DNA of 64,000 nucleotides from Ignavibacteria bacterium (GTDB lineage Bacteria; Bacteroidota; Ignavibacteria; Tepidaquicellales; Tepidaquicellaceae): NCBI GenBank assembly GCA_019187405.1, contig JABAQZ010000017.1, positions 1 to 64,000 of the forward strand, read 5' to 3'. Shown piece by piece: positions 1 to 9,178 of this stretch (position 1 is its first letter; each line of letters starts with the position of its first letter). The notes under the pieces were generated by a model. It saw only the letters and a program-made list of their open reading frames with translations, ran no database searches and was not told where the DNA came from. The position numbers and the translations under genes were made by a program.

Positions 1-37
1 TGTTTGCTGGTGAGGTGAGATTTTGTAGGGTGTGGGA

Positions 38-63
38 GTAGAAACCGTTTAAACGGTTTCTAC
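38..63. repeat. Palindrome copy 1 (core AAACCGTTTAAACGGTTT)
   Basis: A 26-bp perfect palindrome centred on GTTTAAAC, the first of three copies in 275 bp. It may be a dimeric regulator operator or a stem-loop. The shared 18-bp core with different, still self-complementary flanks suggests selection on dyad symmetry. Confidence 0.75.
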
Positions 64-105
64 CCCCGATCGATTAGAGATGCGACATCTCCCGTAACGC
101 TTCTC

Positions 106-127
106 AGAAACCGTTTAAACGGTTTCT
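106..127. repeat. Palindrome copy 2 (core AAACCGTTTAAACGGTTT)
   Basis: A 22-bp perfect palindrome with the same 18-bp core as copies 1 and 3. It lies 42 bp after copy 1. Confidence 0.75.
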
Positions 128-284
128 CTCCCCCAACTCCGGAAACAATACATGATAAAATTCTCAATAAGAATATTAGAAATTCATTTTATATTGTTCC
201 CTTTTCTTTATTAGATATGTTAAGTTTATTCGATTTCTTATTCGAAGAAGTGTCTATAGTTCAAGTGAGAGTATTAGGCAGCGC

Positions 285-312
285 GGAGAAAACCGTTTAA
301 ACGGTTTTCTCC
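285..312. repeat. Palindrome copy 3 (core AAACCGTTTAAACGGTTT)
   Basis: A 28-bp perfect palindrome with GGAGA/TCTCC flanks around the shared core. It lies about 75 bp beyond the 3' end of the DUF1028 gene, so it could act as a terminator stem for that gene, but no T-tract follows on the - strand. Confidence 0.75.
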
Positions 313-385
313 ACCTTCGACTGAAATCCAGAAAATGAAAATTTAAGAAAATTAAAAAATCCGTTATAACTTTCATTTAAAAATA

Positions 386-1366
386 CTACTTAATCCCATC
401 CATGATTTTCTTCAAACCATCTTCTTTCAGCAATCCGGATTTCGGCAATCTCTGAGTGAGTATTTTCCAGTTATTATCTTTTGCAAAGATTTCTTTTAAA
501 ATTAACATTGCCTCCTCTTCGTTTCCATTGCTGAAAAGTGTTATCGCATGCCAGTATTTCATTTCAAGATTTTCCGGAAACAACTCTTCGGCAGCAAAGT
601 ATTCTTTACGTGCTAACTCTATATCATTCTTTTCAACTGCAAGATCCCCTTTGTTCATGTGCTCATAAGCTCTGAAAACTTTCAGCAGACGCTTCAGCTC
701 TTCAACCGGATGCTGATTGTCTTCAACCCGAAGATCAATATATCTGTCTTCCCAGATTTTTCCAGTTGATTCACCTTTGACAATCAGCAGAGATGCCGAT
801 TGACTCCCTCTTATATCTCCGCCTTCATTTTCTGCGGCTTTAAGAGCAGCTATCATCCTTTCTGCTAGAGGTCCTGAGGATTCCTCAAATGCAGTTGACA
901 TTGCTCCCCAAACCTTATCGCTTAACATCATGTTTGCCTGAACTGAATAATTCTCTTTTGCAATGTTTCCCGCTTCCTGTATGCAGTTCTTACCTGTGTA
1001 TGATGCGCTCCTTCCTTTTGAATCAAGAATGGCAAGCTGTCTTAAATCCCTTCCCTCATCTGTAGATATTAATTCATCCACTGCTTCCTGAGGAGTCTTT
1101 CCCGCTTTGAGAAGTTCAAGTCCTTTTATTCCAAATGACGGATTTACGAATGACTGCGTAGCTACAACTCCGACACCTGCTTCTCCCCAGCTGACTATCG
1201 AACCTACTGAAAACCAGTGAGACTGAACCGCAACTCCCATCTCGCCTGTAACCGGATCCCTTGCAACAATAGAATATGTATGAGTAAATTTATCTTTAAA
1301 AAATGTCTGAGCCTCTGAATCCGTGAGTATAAATATTATTAATAAAAAAGAAATTATTGTTTTCAT
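386..1366 (-). CDS. Exported DUF1028 protein
   Basis: A 326-residue protein with an N-terminal signal peptide (hydrophobic stretch at residues 3-15, cleavage likely after SEA). The DUF1028 domain spans about residues 28-225, with the family opening TYSIVARDPVTGEMGVAV and the later block GDIRGSQSASLLIV. DUF1028 proteins belong to the Ntn-hydrolase superfamily by fold; substrate is unknown. Residues 235-320 are helical and TPR-like, which fits the usual C-terminal extension of this family. It stands alone, divergent from the gene at 1435. The family call is firm; no reaction can be assigned. Confidence 0.85.
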   Translation of the reverse strand: MKTIISFLLIIFILTDSEAQTFFKDKFTHTYSIVARDPVTGEMGVAVQSHWFSVGSIVSWGEAGVGVVATQSFVNPSFGIKGLELLKAGKTPQEAVDELISTDEGRDLRQLAILDSKGRSASYTGKNCIQEAGNIAKENYSVQANMMLSDKVWGAMSTAFEESSGPLAERMIAALKAAENEGGDIRGSQSASLLIVKGESTGKIWEDRYIDLRVEDNQHPVEELKRLLKVFRAYEHMNKGDLAVEKNDIELARKEYFAAEELFPENLEMKYWHAITLFSNGNEEEAMLILKEIFAKDNNWKILTQRLPKSGLLKEDGLKKIMDGIK

Positions 1367-1434
1367 TTTTTTGCGTGAATTTACTCAACTTCAGTGTTTT
1401 ATTCAATTAATGTAATTTTTTAAAATTCAAAATT

Positions 1435-1854
1435 TTGATTGGAATATTTATTATTAATTTTATTATATTTGATTACAAAAATTTTCTTTTGAAAGCTTCT
1501 TTAAAAATATTTTGTGTTATATTAATATCATTGTTGTTTCTTCATAGCAATTACTTGCTCTTTTATTATGCTTTATATAAAATCAATATAAAAGACCTCG
1601 CAGAAAACTGCTGCAAAAAGCAAAAGGTAAACTGTAACGCAGCTTGTTATCTTGCATTTAAAATGGCAGAATCTGATCAACAAAGTTCCAAAAAAGGAGA
1701 ATCCGCAGTTGTTAAAATTAAGATTCCAGAATTCTTATTTGAATATTCCAATACTCATTTAATTCCCGTAAAAGAAAATGAATTAATTCTGTTACAATTA
1801 TTATTTCCCCCTGATAAACTAATTAAAATCATAGATCATCCTCCCCGAATCTGA
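1435..1854 (+). CDS. Small Cys-rich membrane-anchored protein
   Basis: Up to 139 residues with one N-terminal membrane segment (about residues 20-45) followed by a Cys-rich patch, NCC then VNCNAACYL. The layout (TM helix, cysteines, CNxxCYL, Lys-rich tail) matches a family of small Bacteroidetes proteins usually found beside metal-related outer-membrane proteins. No function is established. The annotated start is a TTG at 1435; a second TTG at 1489 would give a 121-residue protein with the helix right at the N-terminus, which is more usual. The next gene has a CxxCGC motif and probably works with it. Confidence 0.6.
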   Translation: MIGIFIINFIIFDYKNFLLKASLKIFCVILISLLFLHSNYLLFYYALYKINIKDLAENCCKKQKVNCNAACYLAFKMAESDQQSSKKGESAVVKIKIPEFLFEYSNTHLIPVKENELILLQLLFPPDKLIKIIDHPPRI

Positions 1855-2127
1855 CTCAGTAAAATTTATATTTTAAATTATCTAAAGAGCAGAAATCTTC
1901 TACTCAATGTTTTCTCTAACTTAAATTTGATACTTACAAAGTTTGTCATTTTGTTTATACAATAAAATTTACAAGTGTTGTTTATCTGAAGAAGAAACGA
2001 AGATTAAAAACCTTCGCTTCTAATTATCCTGTTTCGATGTTCTTGTCAAATTTGAGAATAAATTTAAAACAGTTAAGAACTGTATTCATTAAGATTCATT
2101 AATTATTAAGTAAAAATTAAACCTGTA

Positions 2128-3126
2128 ATGAAAACCATATTTAAAATAATTGTAACTACGGCATTTATGATTTCTGTATTTGATGCACATGCCGAATGCA
2201 AACATATAAAATTTCCAAAGAAACTTTCGGATATTGCTGACAGATTAGACATTGGATGTGACCTTTGCGGTTGCTATATGGGACTTGATCCTAACTTTGA
2301 TCTTAATCAGGCAGGAATCAGAATTACTTCATATAAATTTATTTCAGATCATCATTCGACTTCCTCCGGATCACAATCTCAAAATGAACCCCTGTTAGAC
2401 CATGGAGGTCATGAAGCTAATTCTTCCGCGGAATATTATAATGATCTGGAATTATATTTCAGATATTACATTACTCCGAAGTTCAGGTTGTTTTTTTCCA
2501 TACCTTTTTCGAGTAATGATATAAACGGGAAAAAACTTAACGGTACCGGGGATGCAAAGTTAATTTCACAATATCAGGTTTACGCAACCAGCATTACTGG
2601 AAAAACTAATTTCTGGCAAAGAATATTTCTCGGCGGCGGAGTCAAGCTGCCTACCGGTGTTTATAATAAGACCATAGTTACAGGACAACTTGATCCTCAC
2701 ATTCAGCCAGGAACTGGAAGCTTTGATTTTATTTTAAACGGGCTTTACATTTCAAAGTTTGAAAAATCCGGCATTGGATGGAGAAATGATGTTATCTATA
2801 CAGTCAATACAGAAAACAGCAACGGATACAGATTTGCAAACAGATTTAATCTTACTTCTACTTTTACTTATGATATTATGGCAAAAGACTGGACTTTCCT
2901 TCCGCATGCCGGAGTGTATATTGAAACTACTGCGATGGATAAGCAGGATGGAAATAATGTTAAAGATACCGGCGGAAATGCATTTTTTGGAACAGGAGGT
3001 CTGGATATTTATTACAACGAATTTTCATTTGATTTCAATTTCAAATTTATACTTGACGACAACCTAAATGGTGATCAGCCTGCAAATGATTACAGAATGT
3101 TTTTCGGTTTAGGTTATGCTTTCTAA
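2128..3126 (+). CDS. Outer-membrane beta-barrel protein with CxxCGC motif
   Basis: A 332-residue exported protein with a signal peptide (residues 1-22) and a mature N-terminus that soon carries CDLCGCYMG around residues 50-58. The remainder alternates polar and aromatic residues in beta-strand style and ends in YAF, as expected for an outer-membrane barrel. Bacteroidetes homologues with CxxCGC near the N-terminus often pair with the small CNxxC protein encoded just upstream, so a metal-handling role is inferred but not shown. It also has a His-rich segment (DHHS, DHGGHE) around residues 74-95, which fits metal binding. Confidence 0.65.
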   Translation: MKTIFKIIVTTAFMISVFDAHAECKHIKFPKKLSDIADRLDIGCDLCGCYMGLDPNFDLNQAGIRITSYKFISDHHSTSSGSQSQNEPLLDHGGHEANSSAEYYNDLELYFRYYITPKFRLFFSIPFSSNDINGKKLNGTGDAKLISQYQVYATSITGKTNFWQRIFLGGGVKLPTGVYNKTIVTGQLDPHIQPGTGSFDFILNGLYISKFEKSGIGWRNDVIYTVNTENSNGYRFANRFNLTSTFTYDIMAKDWTFLPHAGVYIETTAMDKQDGNNVKDTGGNAFFGTGGLDIYYNEFSFDFNFKFILDDNLNGDQPANDYRMFFGLGYAF

Positions 3127-3229
3127 AATCATAATTTGAAATAAAAATCAGAGTAGAGCAGTTGATTGAACTGACTTTATTATTTATATGTGTTAAAAAA
3201 AGTAAAAACATGTAAGAGATTTAAATTCA

Positions 3230-3260
3230 TTGCTAATTTTTAGCAATCTGTGTATTTTTG
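3230..3260 (+). promoter_or_regulatory. Bacteroidetes-type promoter for glgA
   Basis: TTG at 3230-3232, exactly 20 bp, then TATTTTTG at 3253-3260, matching the Bacteroidetes consensus TTG-N19/20-TAnnTTTG. A dyad (TTGCTAA/TTAGCAA, 3230-3246) overlaps the upstream element. The ATG at 3278 lies 17 bp downstream. Confidence 0.6.
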
Positions 3261-3277
3261 CTAAAAACAATTCCTTA

Positions 3278-4756
3278 ATGGCTAAAGGATTTAACGTGTT
3301 GTTTGTCACCAGCGAGGTTTTTCCATATTCAAAAACAGGCGGGTTGGCAGATGTTTCAAATTCTCTCCCTCAAGCTTTAAACTCACTCGGAAATGATGTA
3401 AGAATTATCAGTCCGAAATACGGACAGCTTGACGAAAGACGGCTTCAGATACATGAAATCAAGCGATTAAAAGAACTGAAAATCGAGGTTAATTCAAAAG
3501 AAACGAGATTCAGTATAAAATCTTCTTTCATTCATGGTAGAAATACCAAAGCTCAGATGTATCTGATGGAGAGCAATGATTATTTTAAAAACAAAGGTAT
3601 ATATCAGAATTCAAAAACAAAAAAAGATTTTCCGAATAATGACGAAAGATATCTTTTTTTCTGTAAAGCCGTTATTGAAATTCTGGAAATTCTTCAGTGG
3701 AAACCGGATGTCATTCACTGCAATGACTGGCAGACCGGTCTTATTCCTGCATTCATAAAGACGATTTATAAAAACAATCCATACATTTGTGATATAAAAA
3801 CTCTCTTTACCATTCATAATCTTGCGTATCAGGGAAATTTTCCGAAATCAACTTTTGCTAAAACAGGCATGCCGGAATCCGTGCTTACTGAAAAAGGCGG
3901 ATTACATTACGGACAATTCAGTTATCTTAAAACAGGATTAAACTATGCAGATAAAATCAGCACTGTAAGCAGAAAATATGCCGAAGAAATCCGCACAAAT
4001 AAAGAATTCGGCTGCGGACTTGAAGACGTGCTTAATGCAAGAAAAAAGGATATGCACGGAATTTTAAACGGTATTGATTATTCAATCTGGAATCCGACCG
4101 TTGATAAGTTAATTCCATACAGATATACTTATCAGGAAATTCCTCTGAAGTATGAAAACAAACGCGAACTTCTGGAAAAATATCATATCGAATTTGATGA
4201 AGATATTCCTCTCATTGGAGTCATCAGCAGACTTGTCGATCAAAAAGGCTTTGACCTTATAGAAAAAATTCTTCCAAAGCTGATGAAAGAAAAAGTATAT
4301 ATGATTATTCTCGGAACGGGCGAGGAAAAGTATCATAAGTTTCTAAAGAATGCCGAAAAGAAATATAAAGGTAAGCTTGCTGTTCACATAGGATTTGACG
4401 AAGCTCTTGCACATCATATTGAAGCTGCATCTGACATTTACCTCATGCCGTCAAAATATGAACCGTGCGGCTTGAATCAAATGTACAGCTTAAGATACGG
4501 TACAGTTCCCATTGTAAGAAATACAGGAGGTCTTGCAGATACGATTGTTGACTACAGGAAGCCAAATGGTAACGGTTTTTTATTTGAGAAATATGATTCA
4601 AATGAGTTGTTTAATACAGTTAAGAAAGCATTGAATTTATTTAATGATAGAAATAAATGGAATAAGCTTGTCCGCCAGGGTATGTCGCTGGATTTTTCTT
4701 GGAAGGTATCGGCTCAACAATATATGAAGCTTTATAAAGAAGTTTCACATAAGTAA
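3278..4756 (+). CDS. glgA: Glycogen/starch synthase (GT5)
   Basis: Transfers glucose from ADP-glucose (or UDP-glucose) to the growing alpha-1,4-glucan; cytoplasmic. The 492-residue product has the GT5 N-terminal signature SKTGGLADV (KTGGL at about 19-23) for nucleotide-sugar binding. The C-terminal GT-B lobe carries SRLVDQKGFDL, the catalytic EPCGLNQ and the NTGGLADT loop. I chose the ATG at 3278 rather than the TTG at 3230, because the latter coincides with the promoter -33 element and would add 16 residues not seen in the family. gmhB follows after 6 bp and a DUF4270-like gene after that, an arrangement also seen around glgA in Bacteroidetes. Confidence 0.95.
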   Translation: MAKGFNVLFVTSEVFPYSKTGGLADVSNSLPQALNSLGNDVRIISPKYGQLDERRLQIHEIKRLKELKIEVNSKETRFSIKSSFIHGRNTKAQMYLMESNDYFKNKGIYQNSKTKKDFPNNDERYLFFCKAVIEILEILQWKPDVIHCNDWQTGLIPAFIKTIYKNNPYICDIKTLFTIHNLAYQGNFPKSTFAKTGMPESVLTEKGGLHYGQFSYLKTGLNYADKISTVSRKYAEEIRTNKEFGCGLEDVLNARKKDMHGILNGIDYSIWNPTVDKLIPYRYTYQEIPLKYENKRELLEKYHIEFDEDIPLIGVISRLVDQKGFDLIEKILPKLMKEKVYMIILGTGEEKYHKFLKNAEKKYKGKLAVHIGFDEALAHHIEAASDIYLMPSKYEPCGLNQMYSLRYGTVPIVRNTGGLADTIVDYRKPNGNGFLFEKYDSNELFNTVKKALNLFNDRNKWNKLVRQGMSLDFSWKVSAQQYMKLYKEVSHK

Positions 4757-4762
4757 TTCCCG

Positions 4763-5353
4763 ATGCGGAAAGCAATTTTTCTTGACAGAGACGGCACTAT
4801 AAATGAAGAAGTAAATTACTTAAAACATCCCGGCGAAATCAGGATCTTTCCCAATACTGTAAAAGCGCTTCATACTTTCAAGAGTTTAGGTTTTCTCAAT
4901 ATTATAATTACAAACCAGTCGGGTATTGCCAGAGGTTTTATTTCTGAAAATGATCTTGATAAAATTCATAACGAGTTCAGAAGATTGCTTATATTTGATG
5001 GTAAAGAATTAATAGACTTCATTTATTTCTCACCTTATCATCCTGATGGGATTATTAAAAAATTCGCATGCAATAATCCCGACAGAAAACCTGGAACGGG
5101 TATGATAGAAAAAGCATCTGAGAAATTTCAGCTTAATTTAAGTGAATCTTTTTTAATCGGAGACAGTTATACCGACATAAAATGCGCGGCAAATGCCGGA
5201 ATAAAAAGCATACTTGTAAAAACGGGATACGGTACCAGAGACGAAAAAATCTGTTTGGAGGAAAATTTGAAGCCCGGTTATGTTGCCGATGATTTGTATG
5301 ATGCATCGGAATTTGTAAAAAAAATAGTTTTAAAGGAAATTAATGTTATTTAA
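4763..5353 (+). CDS. gmhB: D-glycero-D-manno-heptose-1,7-bisphosphate 7-phosphatase (HAD-IIIA)
   Basis: A 196-residue HAD phosphatase of the GmhB/histidinol-phosphatase group. The nucleophile motif is FLDRDGTIN at residues 5-13, motif II is TNQSG near 51-55, and motif III-IV is RKPGTGM followed by GDSYTDI. The role is removal of the 7-phosphate during ADP-heptose synthesis for lipopolysaccharide. The usual Cys zinc-loop is degenerate (one Cys in ACNNPDRKP). It sits between glgA and the lipoprotein gene, overlapping the latter by 11 bp, so the three are probably cotranscribed. Confidence 0.85.
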   Translation: MRKAIFLDRDGTINEEVNYLKHPGEIRIFPNTVKALHTFKSLGFLNIIITNQSGIARGFISENDLDKIHNEFRRLLIFDGKELIDFIYFSPYHPDGIIKKFACNNPDRKPGTGMIEKASEKFQLNLSESFLIGDSYTDIKCAANAGIKSILVKTGYGTRDEKICLEENLKPGYVADDLYDASEFVKKIVLKEINVI

Positions 5354-6542
5354 AAAAATTCTTTCAATAAGTTCTTTTATTAAATTATCAGCTGCCGGAA
5401 TTCTGATGGCTTTTGTTATTTTCTTTCAGAGTTGTGAAAACGATCCAAAAGACTTAGGTATAAATTATATTCCTTCTATTGATACAACCGGAATAAAATT
5501 TCTTGATTCGCAGGCAGATACAATGAACATTACAAGCGGCTCTTTCAAGCATTATATCAATAATTATCTTGCAGAAAATTTATTGATTGGAAAATTCCAG
5601 GAATTTGATTCAAAAGCCCTGATCAGATTTTACGAAATTACCCCGGATTATGACAGCGCGGAAGTTTTATCTGCAGTTCTGACTTTCAGATATGGCGGAT
5701 ATTATTTTAAGGAAAAAGGAGGAAATACTTCATTCAATGTTAATAAAATACTTTCAGTGCTTAATTTTAATTCAATAACTTATGATTCGGTAAATTCATC
5801 TCAGATTAGCGCTGAATCTTACGGCAGTTTTAACGGTGTTGTTCCGGATTCTTCTGATATTGCCATAACGCTTGATAATCAGCTTATAAAAGATTGGCTG
5901 GAATATGCCGCCGATACAAGCTATCCGGTAAAGAATTACGGATTAGCGCTTGTGCCGACTTCTGCTTCGACTACAATAAAAGGTTTTTTCCTTATAAATA
6001 ATAACGTAGATTTTATACCGGTTATTGACATCATTCTGAGAAAAAACGGCGAGACCGATACAATTAAATTAAACACCTCTGACGGATTGTCTTTATCTGA
6101 TGCGCCTTCGTCGATTATTCCTTCGGAAAGAATTTATACTCAAAATGGTATTGCTTACAGAAGTATAATGAATTTTGATTTGAACAAACTTCCGGGTAAT
6201 GTCATAATCAACAATGCAACGCTTCAATTTACTCTTGACAAAGCAAACTCCTTTATATCTGAAAATACAGACAAAAGAATTGTACTTGGATTGATTACAG
6301 ACTCTGTTACCAAAAAAGACACTCTTTATACTGATGCTTTTCCCAGCGACAGTATAGTATATTCTGTTAATATTAATTCCATTATTCAGCGGTGGAATTC
6401 GGGAGTTTATCCGAATATGGGAATTTCAATGAAAAATTATTTTGAATTGCAGAATCTGGATTACTTTGTATTTTATTCGCCTAATGATCCTGATATTTCA
6501 AAAAGACCGCGTCTGAAAATAACTTATACTTTAAGAAACTGA
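5343..6542 (+). CDS. DUF4270-like lipoprotein
   Basis: A 399-residue protein with a lipoprotein signal (hydrophobic residues 10-27, lipobox ending FQSC). The mature start ENDPKDLGINYIP resembles the opening of DUF4270 lipoproteins, which are often encoded beside glgA in Bacteroidetes. The rest is predicted mainly beta, with a C-terminal strand pair (RPRLKITYTL) like that of DNRLRE-type surface modules. Probably an outer-membrane-anchored surface protein of unknown function. It starts inside gmhB (11-bp overlap) and its stop overlaps the next start by one base, indicating translational coupling. Confidence 0.6.
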   Translation: MLFKKILSISSFIKLSAAGILMAFVIFFQSCENDPKDLGINYIPSIDTTGIKFLDSQADTMNITSGSFKHYINNYLAENLLIGKFQEFDSKALIRFYEITPDYDSAEVLSAVLTFRYGGYYFKEKGGNTSFNVNKILSVLNFNSITYDSVNSSQISAESYGSFNGVVPDSSDIAITLDNQLIKDWLEYAADTSYPVKNYGLALVPTSASTTIKGFFLINNNVDFIPVIDIILRKNGETDTIKLNTSDGLSLSDAPSSIIPSERIYTQNGIAYRSIMNFDLNKLPGNVIINNATLQFTLDKANSFISENTDKRIVLGLITDSVTKKDTLYTDAFPSDSIVYSVNINSIIQRWNSGVYPNMGISMKNYFELQNLDYFVFYSPNDPDISKRPRLKITYTLRN

Positions 6543-7795
6543 TGAAGAATTTTAGAAAAATATTGATTACAATGTATCTGCTCGCTTGTGCTTCGGCATT
6601 TCCGCAGAATCAAAATGAAGGAGGATCTCCTTATACCATATTCGGAATCGGCGATCTGAATTACTCCACAAGTACGAGGACGTATTCAATGGGAATAGCA
6701 GGTACTGCTTTATTCGGAAATTATGTGAATAATCTGAATCCGGCAACCGTTACAAAGCTAAACTCTACTCTTATTGCTACAAATTTTTATTATGGATTTT
6801 TAAAATCTTCCAACGGCATTGTTGAAAACAAAATTTCCAATGGAAATATTCTTGGAGTAAATATCGGAATTCCCTTTGACCAAATACGCGGATGGGTGAT
6901 GACGATCGGTTTCAATCCCGTCAGTCTTGTCAATTATAAAGTAAATCTTTCTGGGAAAGTTGACGAACAAAGCTATACGCAGACTTATTCGGGCGAAGGA
7001 GGACTCTCGAGAATTAATCTCGGAATGACTTATAATATTTTCAGAAAAATCAGCATTGGACTTGAATATAACTATGCCTTTGGAGAAATAAAGAATCAGA
7101 ATTTTGTGAACTTTAATAATTCAAACTACATAAACACTCTCATTAAAAAAGAAACTGATTTCCAAAAGTCTTTTGTAAAAGGAGGGGTTGTGTTTGAAAT
7201 AGGCAGATTATTCAACAGCTTTACAATCAGAAATCTGTCGCTTGGTTTTGCATATCAGTCAGGATTTAATCTTGATGCCACACGCGACGGTATTTATACT
7301 ACAAATGCCGGAACCGATACGGTAAGATTGAATAACGGCACTGTTGATATTCCCTCCATGTACAGCATCGGCATTTCTAATTTATTCGGCAGCAGATATC
7401 TGGTAAGCGGTGATGTGATATTACAGGACTGGTCAAAGTTCAGAGAATTCGGCTCGGCAGTTCAAGAATATCAGAATTCATTCAGAGCAGGACTAGGTTT
7501 GGAAATTCTTCCCGATCCTGCGTCAACTTCTTTTTGGGGAAGCATGACTTACCGCATCGGAGGCTTTTATGATAAAGCATATTACAAAGTTTCCGGTCAG
7601 GATGTGAATTCATACGGCGGAAGAGTGGGTGTAAATATTCCTTTAAGTCAGTACAATTCCATTGACTTCGGTATTAATTACAGCATAAGAGGCAAAGAGG
7701 GGAACGGACTTATCAAGGATGAATATCTTAATTTCACAGCTTCGGTCAATTTCGGCGAACTTTGGTTTTTGAGACCGAGAGAAGAAGACCAGTAA
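6542..7795 (+). CDS. Outer-membrane protein of FadL-like type
   Basis: 417 residues with a signal peptide (residues 1-21, cleavage near AFPQ). The mature N-terminus SPYTIFGIGDL followed by MGIAGTALFGNYVNNLNPAT is the typical start of Bacteroidetes FadL/OmpP1-like barrels, where the asparagine-proline rich hatch precedes the barrel. The rest alternates in strands. Substrate is unknown; hydrophobic compound uptake is the family precedent. It is coupled to the preceding lipoprotein by a one-base stop/start overlap, so the two may form an outer-membrane pair. Confidence 0.65.
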   Translation: MKNFRKILITMYLLACASAFPQNQNEGGSPYTIFGIGDLNYSTSTRTYSMGIAGTALFGNYVNNLNPATVTKLNSTLIATNFYYGFLKSSNGIVENKISNGNILGVNIGIPFDQIRGWVMTIGFNPVSLVNYKVNLSGKVDEQSYTQTYSGEGGLSRINLGMTYNIFRKISIGLEYNYAFGEIKNQNFVNFNNSNYINTLIKKETDFQKSFVKGGVVFEIGRLFNSFTIRNLSLGFAYQSGFNLDATRDGIYTTNAGTDTVRLNNGTVDIPSMYSIGISNLFGSRYLVSGDVILQDWSKFREFGSAVQEYQNSFRAGLGLEILPDPASTSFWGSMTYRIGGFYDKAYYKVSGQDVNSYGGRVGVNIPLSQYNSIDFGINYSIRGKEGNGLIKDEYLNFTASVNFGELWFLRPREEDQ

Positions 7796-7840
7796 TTCCA
7801 AATTAGTTGGATGTTTTTATTTTATCAAAAATAATTAATC

Positions 7841-9154
7841 ATGAACTTCATAAAACATAACCTGAAAGATTTCGATAATGAAATTTTTCAGTCAATAAAA
7901 AGCGAGACACATAGACAGGCGGATAAGCTTGAACTGATAGCTTCAGAAAATTTTGTTTCAAATGCAGTGATACAAGCGCTCGGCTCTGTTTTGACAAATA
8001 AATATGCAGAAGGTTATCCGGGAAAAAGATATTACGGAGGATGCGAGTATGTTGACATTGCAGAAGATCTGGCAAGAGACAGAGTAAAGCAGTTATTCGG
8101 AGCAGAGTATGCAAACGTTCAGCCGCACTCTGGCAGCCAGGCAAACATGGCGGTTTATTTTACGCTTGTAAATCCGGGTGACAAGGTAATGGGAATGGAC
8201 CTATCACACGGAGGGCATCTTACTCACGGCTCTCCCGTTAATTTTTCGGGACAGCTTTATAATTTTACTCAATACGGAATTAATCCTGAAACGGAAGTAC
8301 TTGATTACAACATGATCGAGCAAGTTGTAATCAAAGAAAAACCTAAAATGATAACAGTAGGCGCAAGCGCTTATTCAAGAAATATAGACTATAAAAAATT
8401 CAGAGAAATTGCCGATAAAGTTGGAGCTTTTCTTTTTGCCGATATTGCTCATCCCGCAGGACTCATTGCAAAGAAGCTTCTCAATGACCCCGTGCCGCAT
8501 TGCCATATCATTACTTCCACTACACATAAAACTTTAAGAGGACCGAGAGGCGGCATGATATTAATCGGTAAAGATTTTGAAAATCCTTTTGGATTAAAAG
8601 CTCCGAAATCAGGCAGAGTTAAAATGATGAGTGAACTGATTGATTCCAAAGTTATGCCCGGAATACAAGGCGGACCGCTCATGCATGTAATAGCTGCAAA
8701 AGCGGTTGCATTTAAAGAAGCGCTCGATGACAAATTTCTTGATTACTCAAAACAAATAATTAAGAATGCACAGACGCTTGCAGCTAAGCTGATGTCTTTT
8801 GATTATAAAGTTATTTCAGGAGGAACGGATAATCATTTAATGCTGATAGATCTTAGAAATAAAAATATTTCAGGCAAAGCCGCGCAGGAAGCTCTCGATG
8901 AGACAGGAATTACCTGTAATAAAAATGCTGTTCCCTTTGATGATAAGAGTCCTCTTATTACAAGCGGAATTAGAATCGGCACTCCGGCTCTGACTACCAG
9001 AGGAATGAAGGAAAAAGAGATGGAACTTATAGCAGATCTTATAAATACAGTCATAATGAATCATAAGGATGAGAAGAAGAAAAAAGAAGTTAGCGAAGAA
9101 GTAAAAAGAATCACATCAGGATTTAAATTGTACGACGATTTAATTTTCAGTTAA
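7841..9154 (+). CDS. glyA: Serine hydroxymethyltransferase
   Basis: PLP enzyme interconverting serine plus tetrahydrofolate with glycine plus 5,10-methylene-THF. The 437-residue length is normal. Visible signatures are [10 protein letters not shown] (residues 27-36), [15 protein letters not shown], the [16 protein letters not shown] block, and the PLP lysine in [12 protein letters not shown]. The C-terminus carries [17 protein letters not shown] 45-bp gap separates it from the barrel gene upstream, and tatC follows after 24 bp. Confidence 0.97.
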   Translation: MNFIKHNLKDFDNEIFQSIKSETHRQADKLELIASENFVSNAVIQALGSVLTNKYAEGYPGKRYYGGCEYVDIAEDLARDRVKQLFGAEYANVQPHSGSQANMAVYFTLVNPGDKVMGMDLSHGGHLTHGSPVNFSGQLYNFTQYGINPETEVLDYNMIEQVVIKEKPKMITVGASAYSRNIDYKKFREIADKVGAFLFADIAHPAGLIAKKLLNDPVPHCHIITSTTHKTLRGPRGGMILIGKDFENPFGLKAPKSGRVKMMSELIDSKVMPGIQGGPLMHVIAAKAVAFKEALDDKFLDYSKQIIKNAQTLAAKLMSFDYKVISGGTDNHLMLIDLRNKNISGKAAQEALDETGITCNKNAVPFDDKSPLITSGIRIGTPALTTRGMKEKEMELIADLINTVIMNHKDEKKKKEVSEEVKRITSGFKLYDDLIFS

Positions 9155-9178
9155 TACAGAATCTTTGTTGAATTTTCA

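Larger units (their letters stand above)
1..385. other. Intergenic stretch with three palindromes
   Basis: No gene is visible before the DUF1028 gene, which ends here reading leftwards. The only structure is three long perfect palindromes, listed separately. The rest is AT-rich and full of stops in all frames. The window may start just after another gene. Confidence 0.6.

Noticed and set aside
3230-3277. Upstream TTG start for glgA
   Set aside because: The TTG coincides with the -33 promoter element and adds 16 residues not found in the family.
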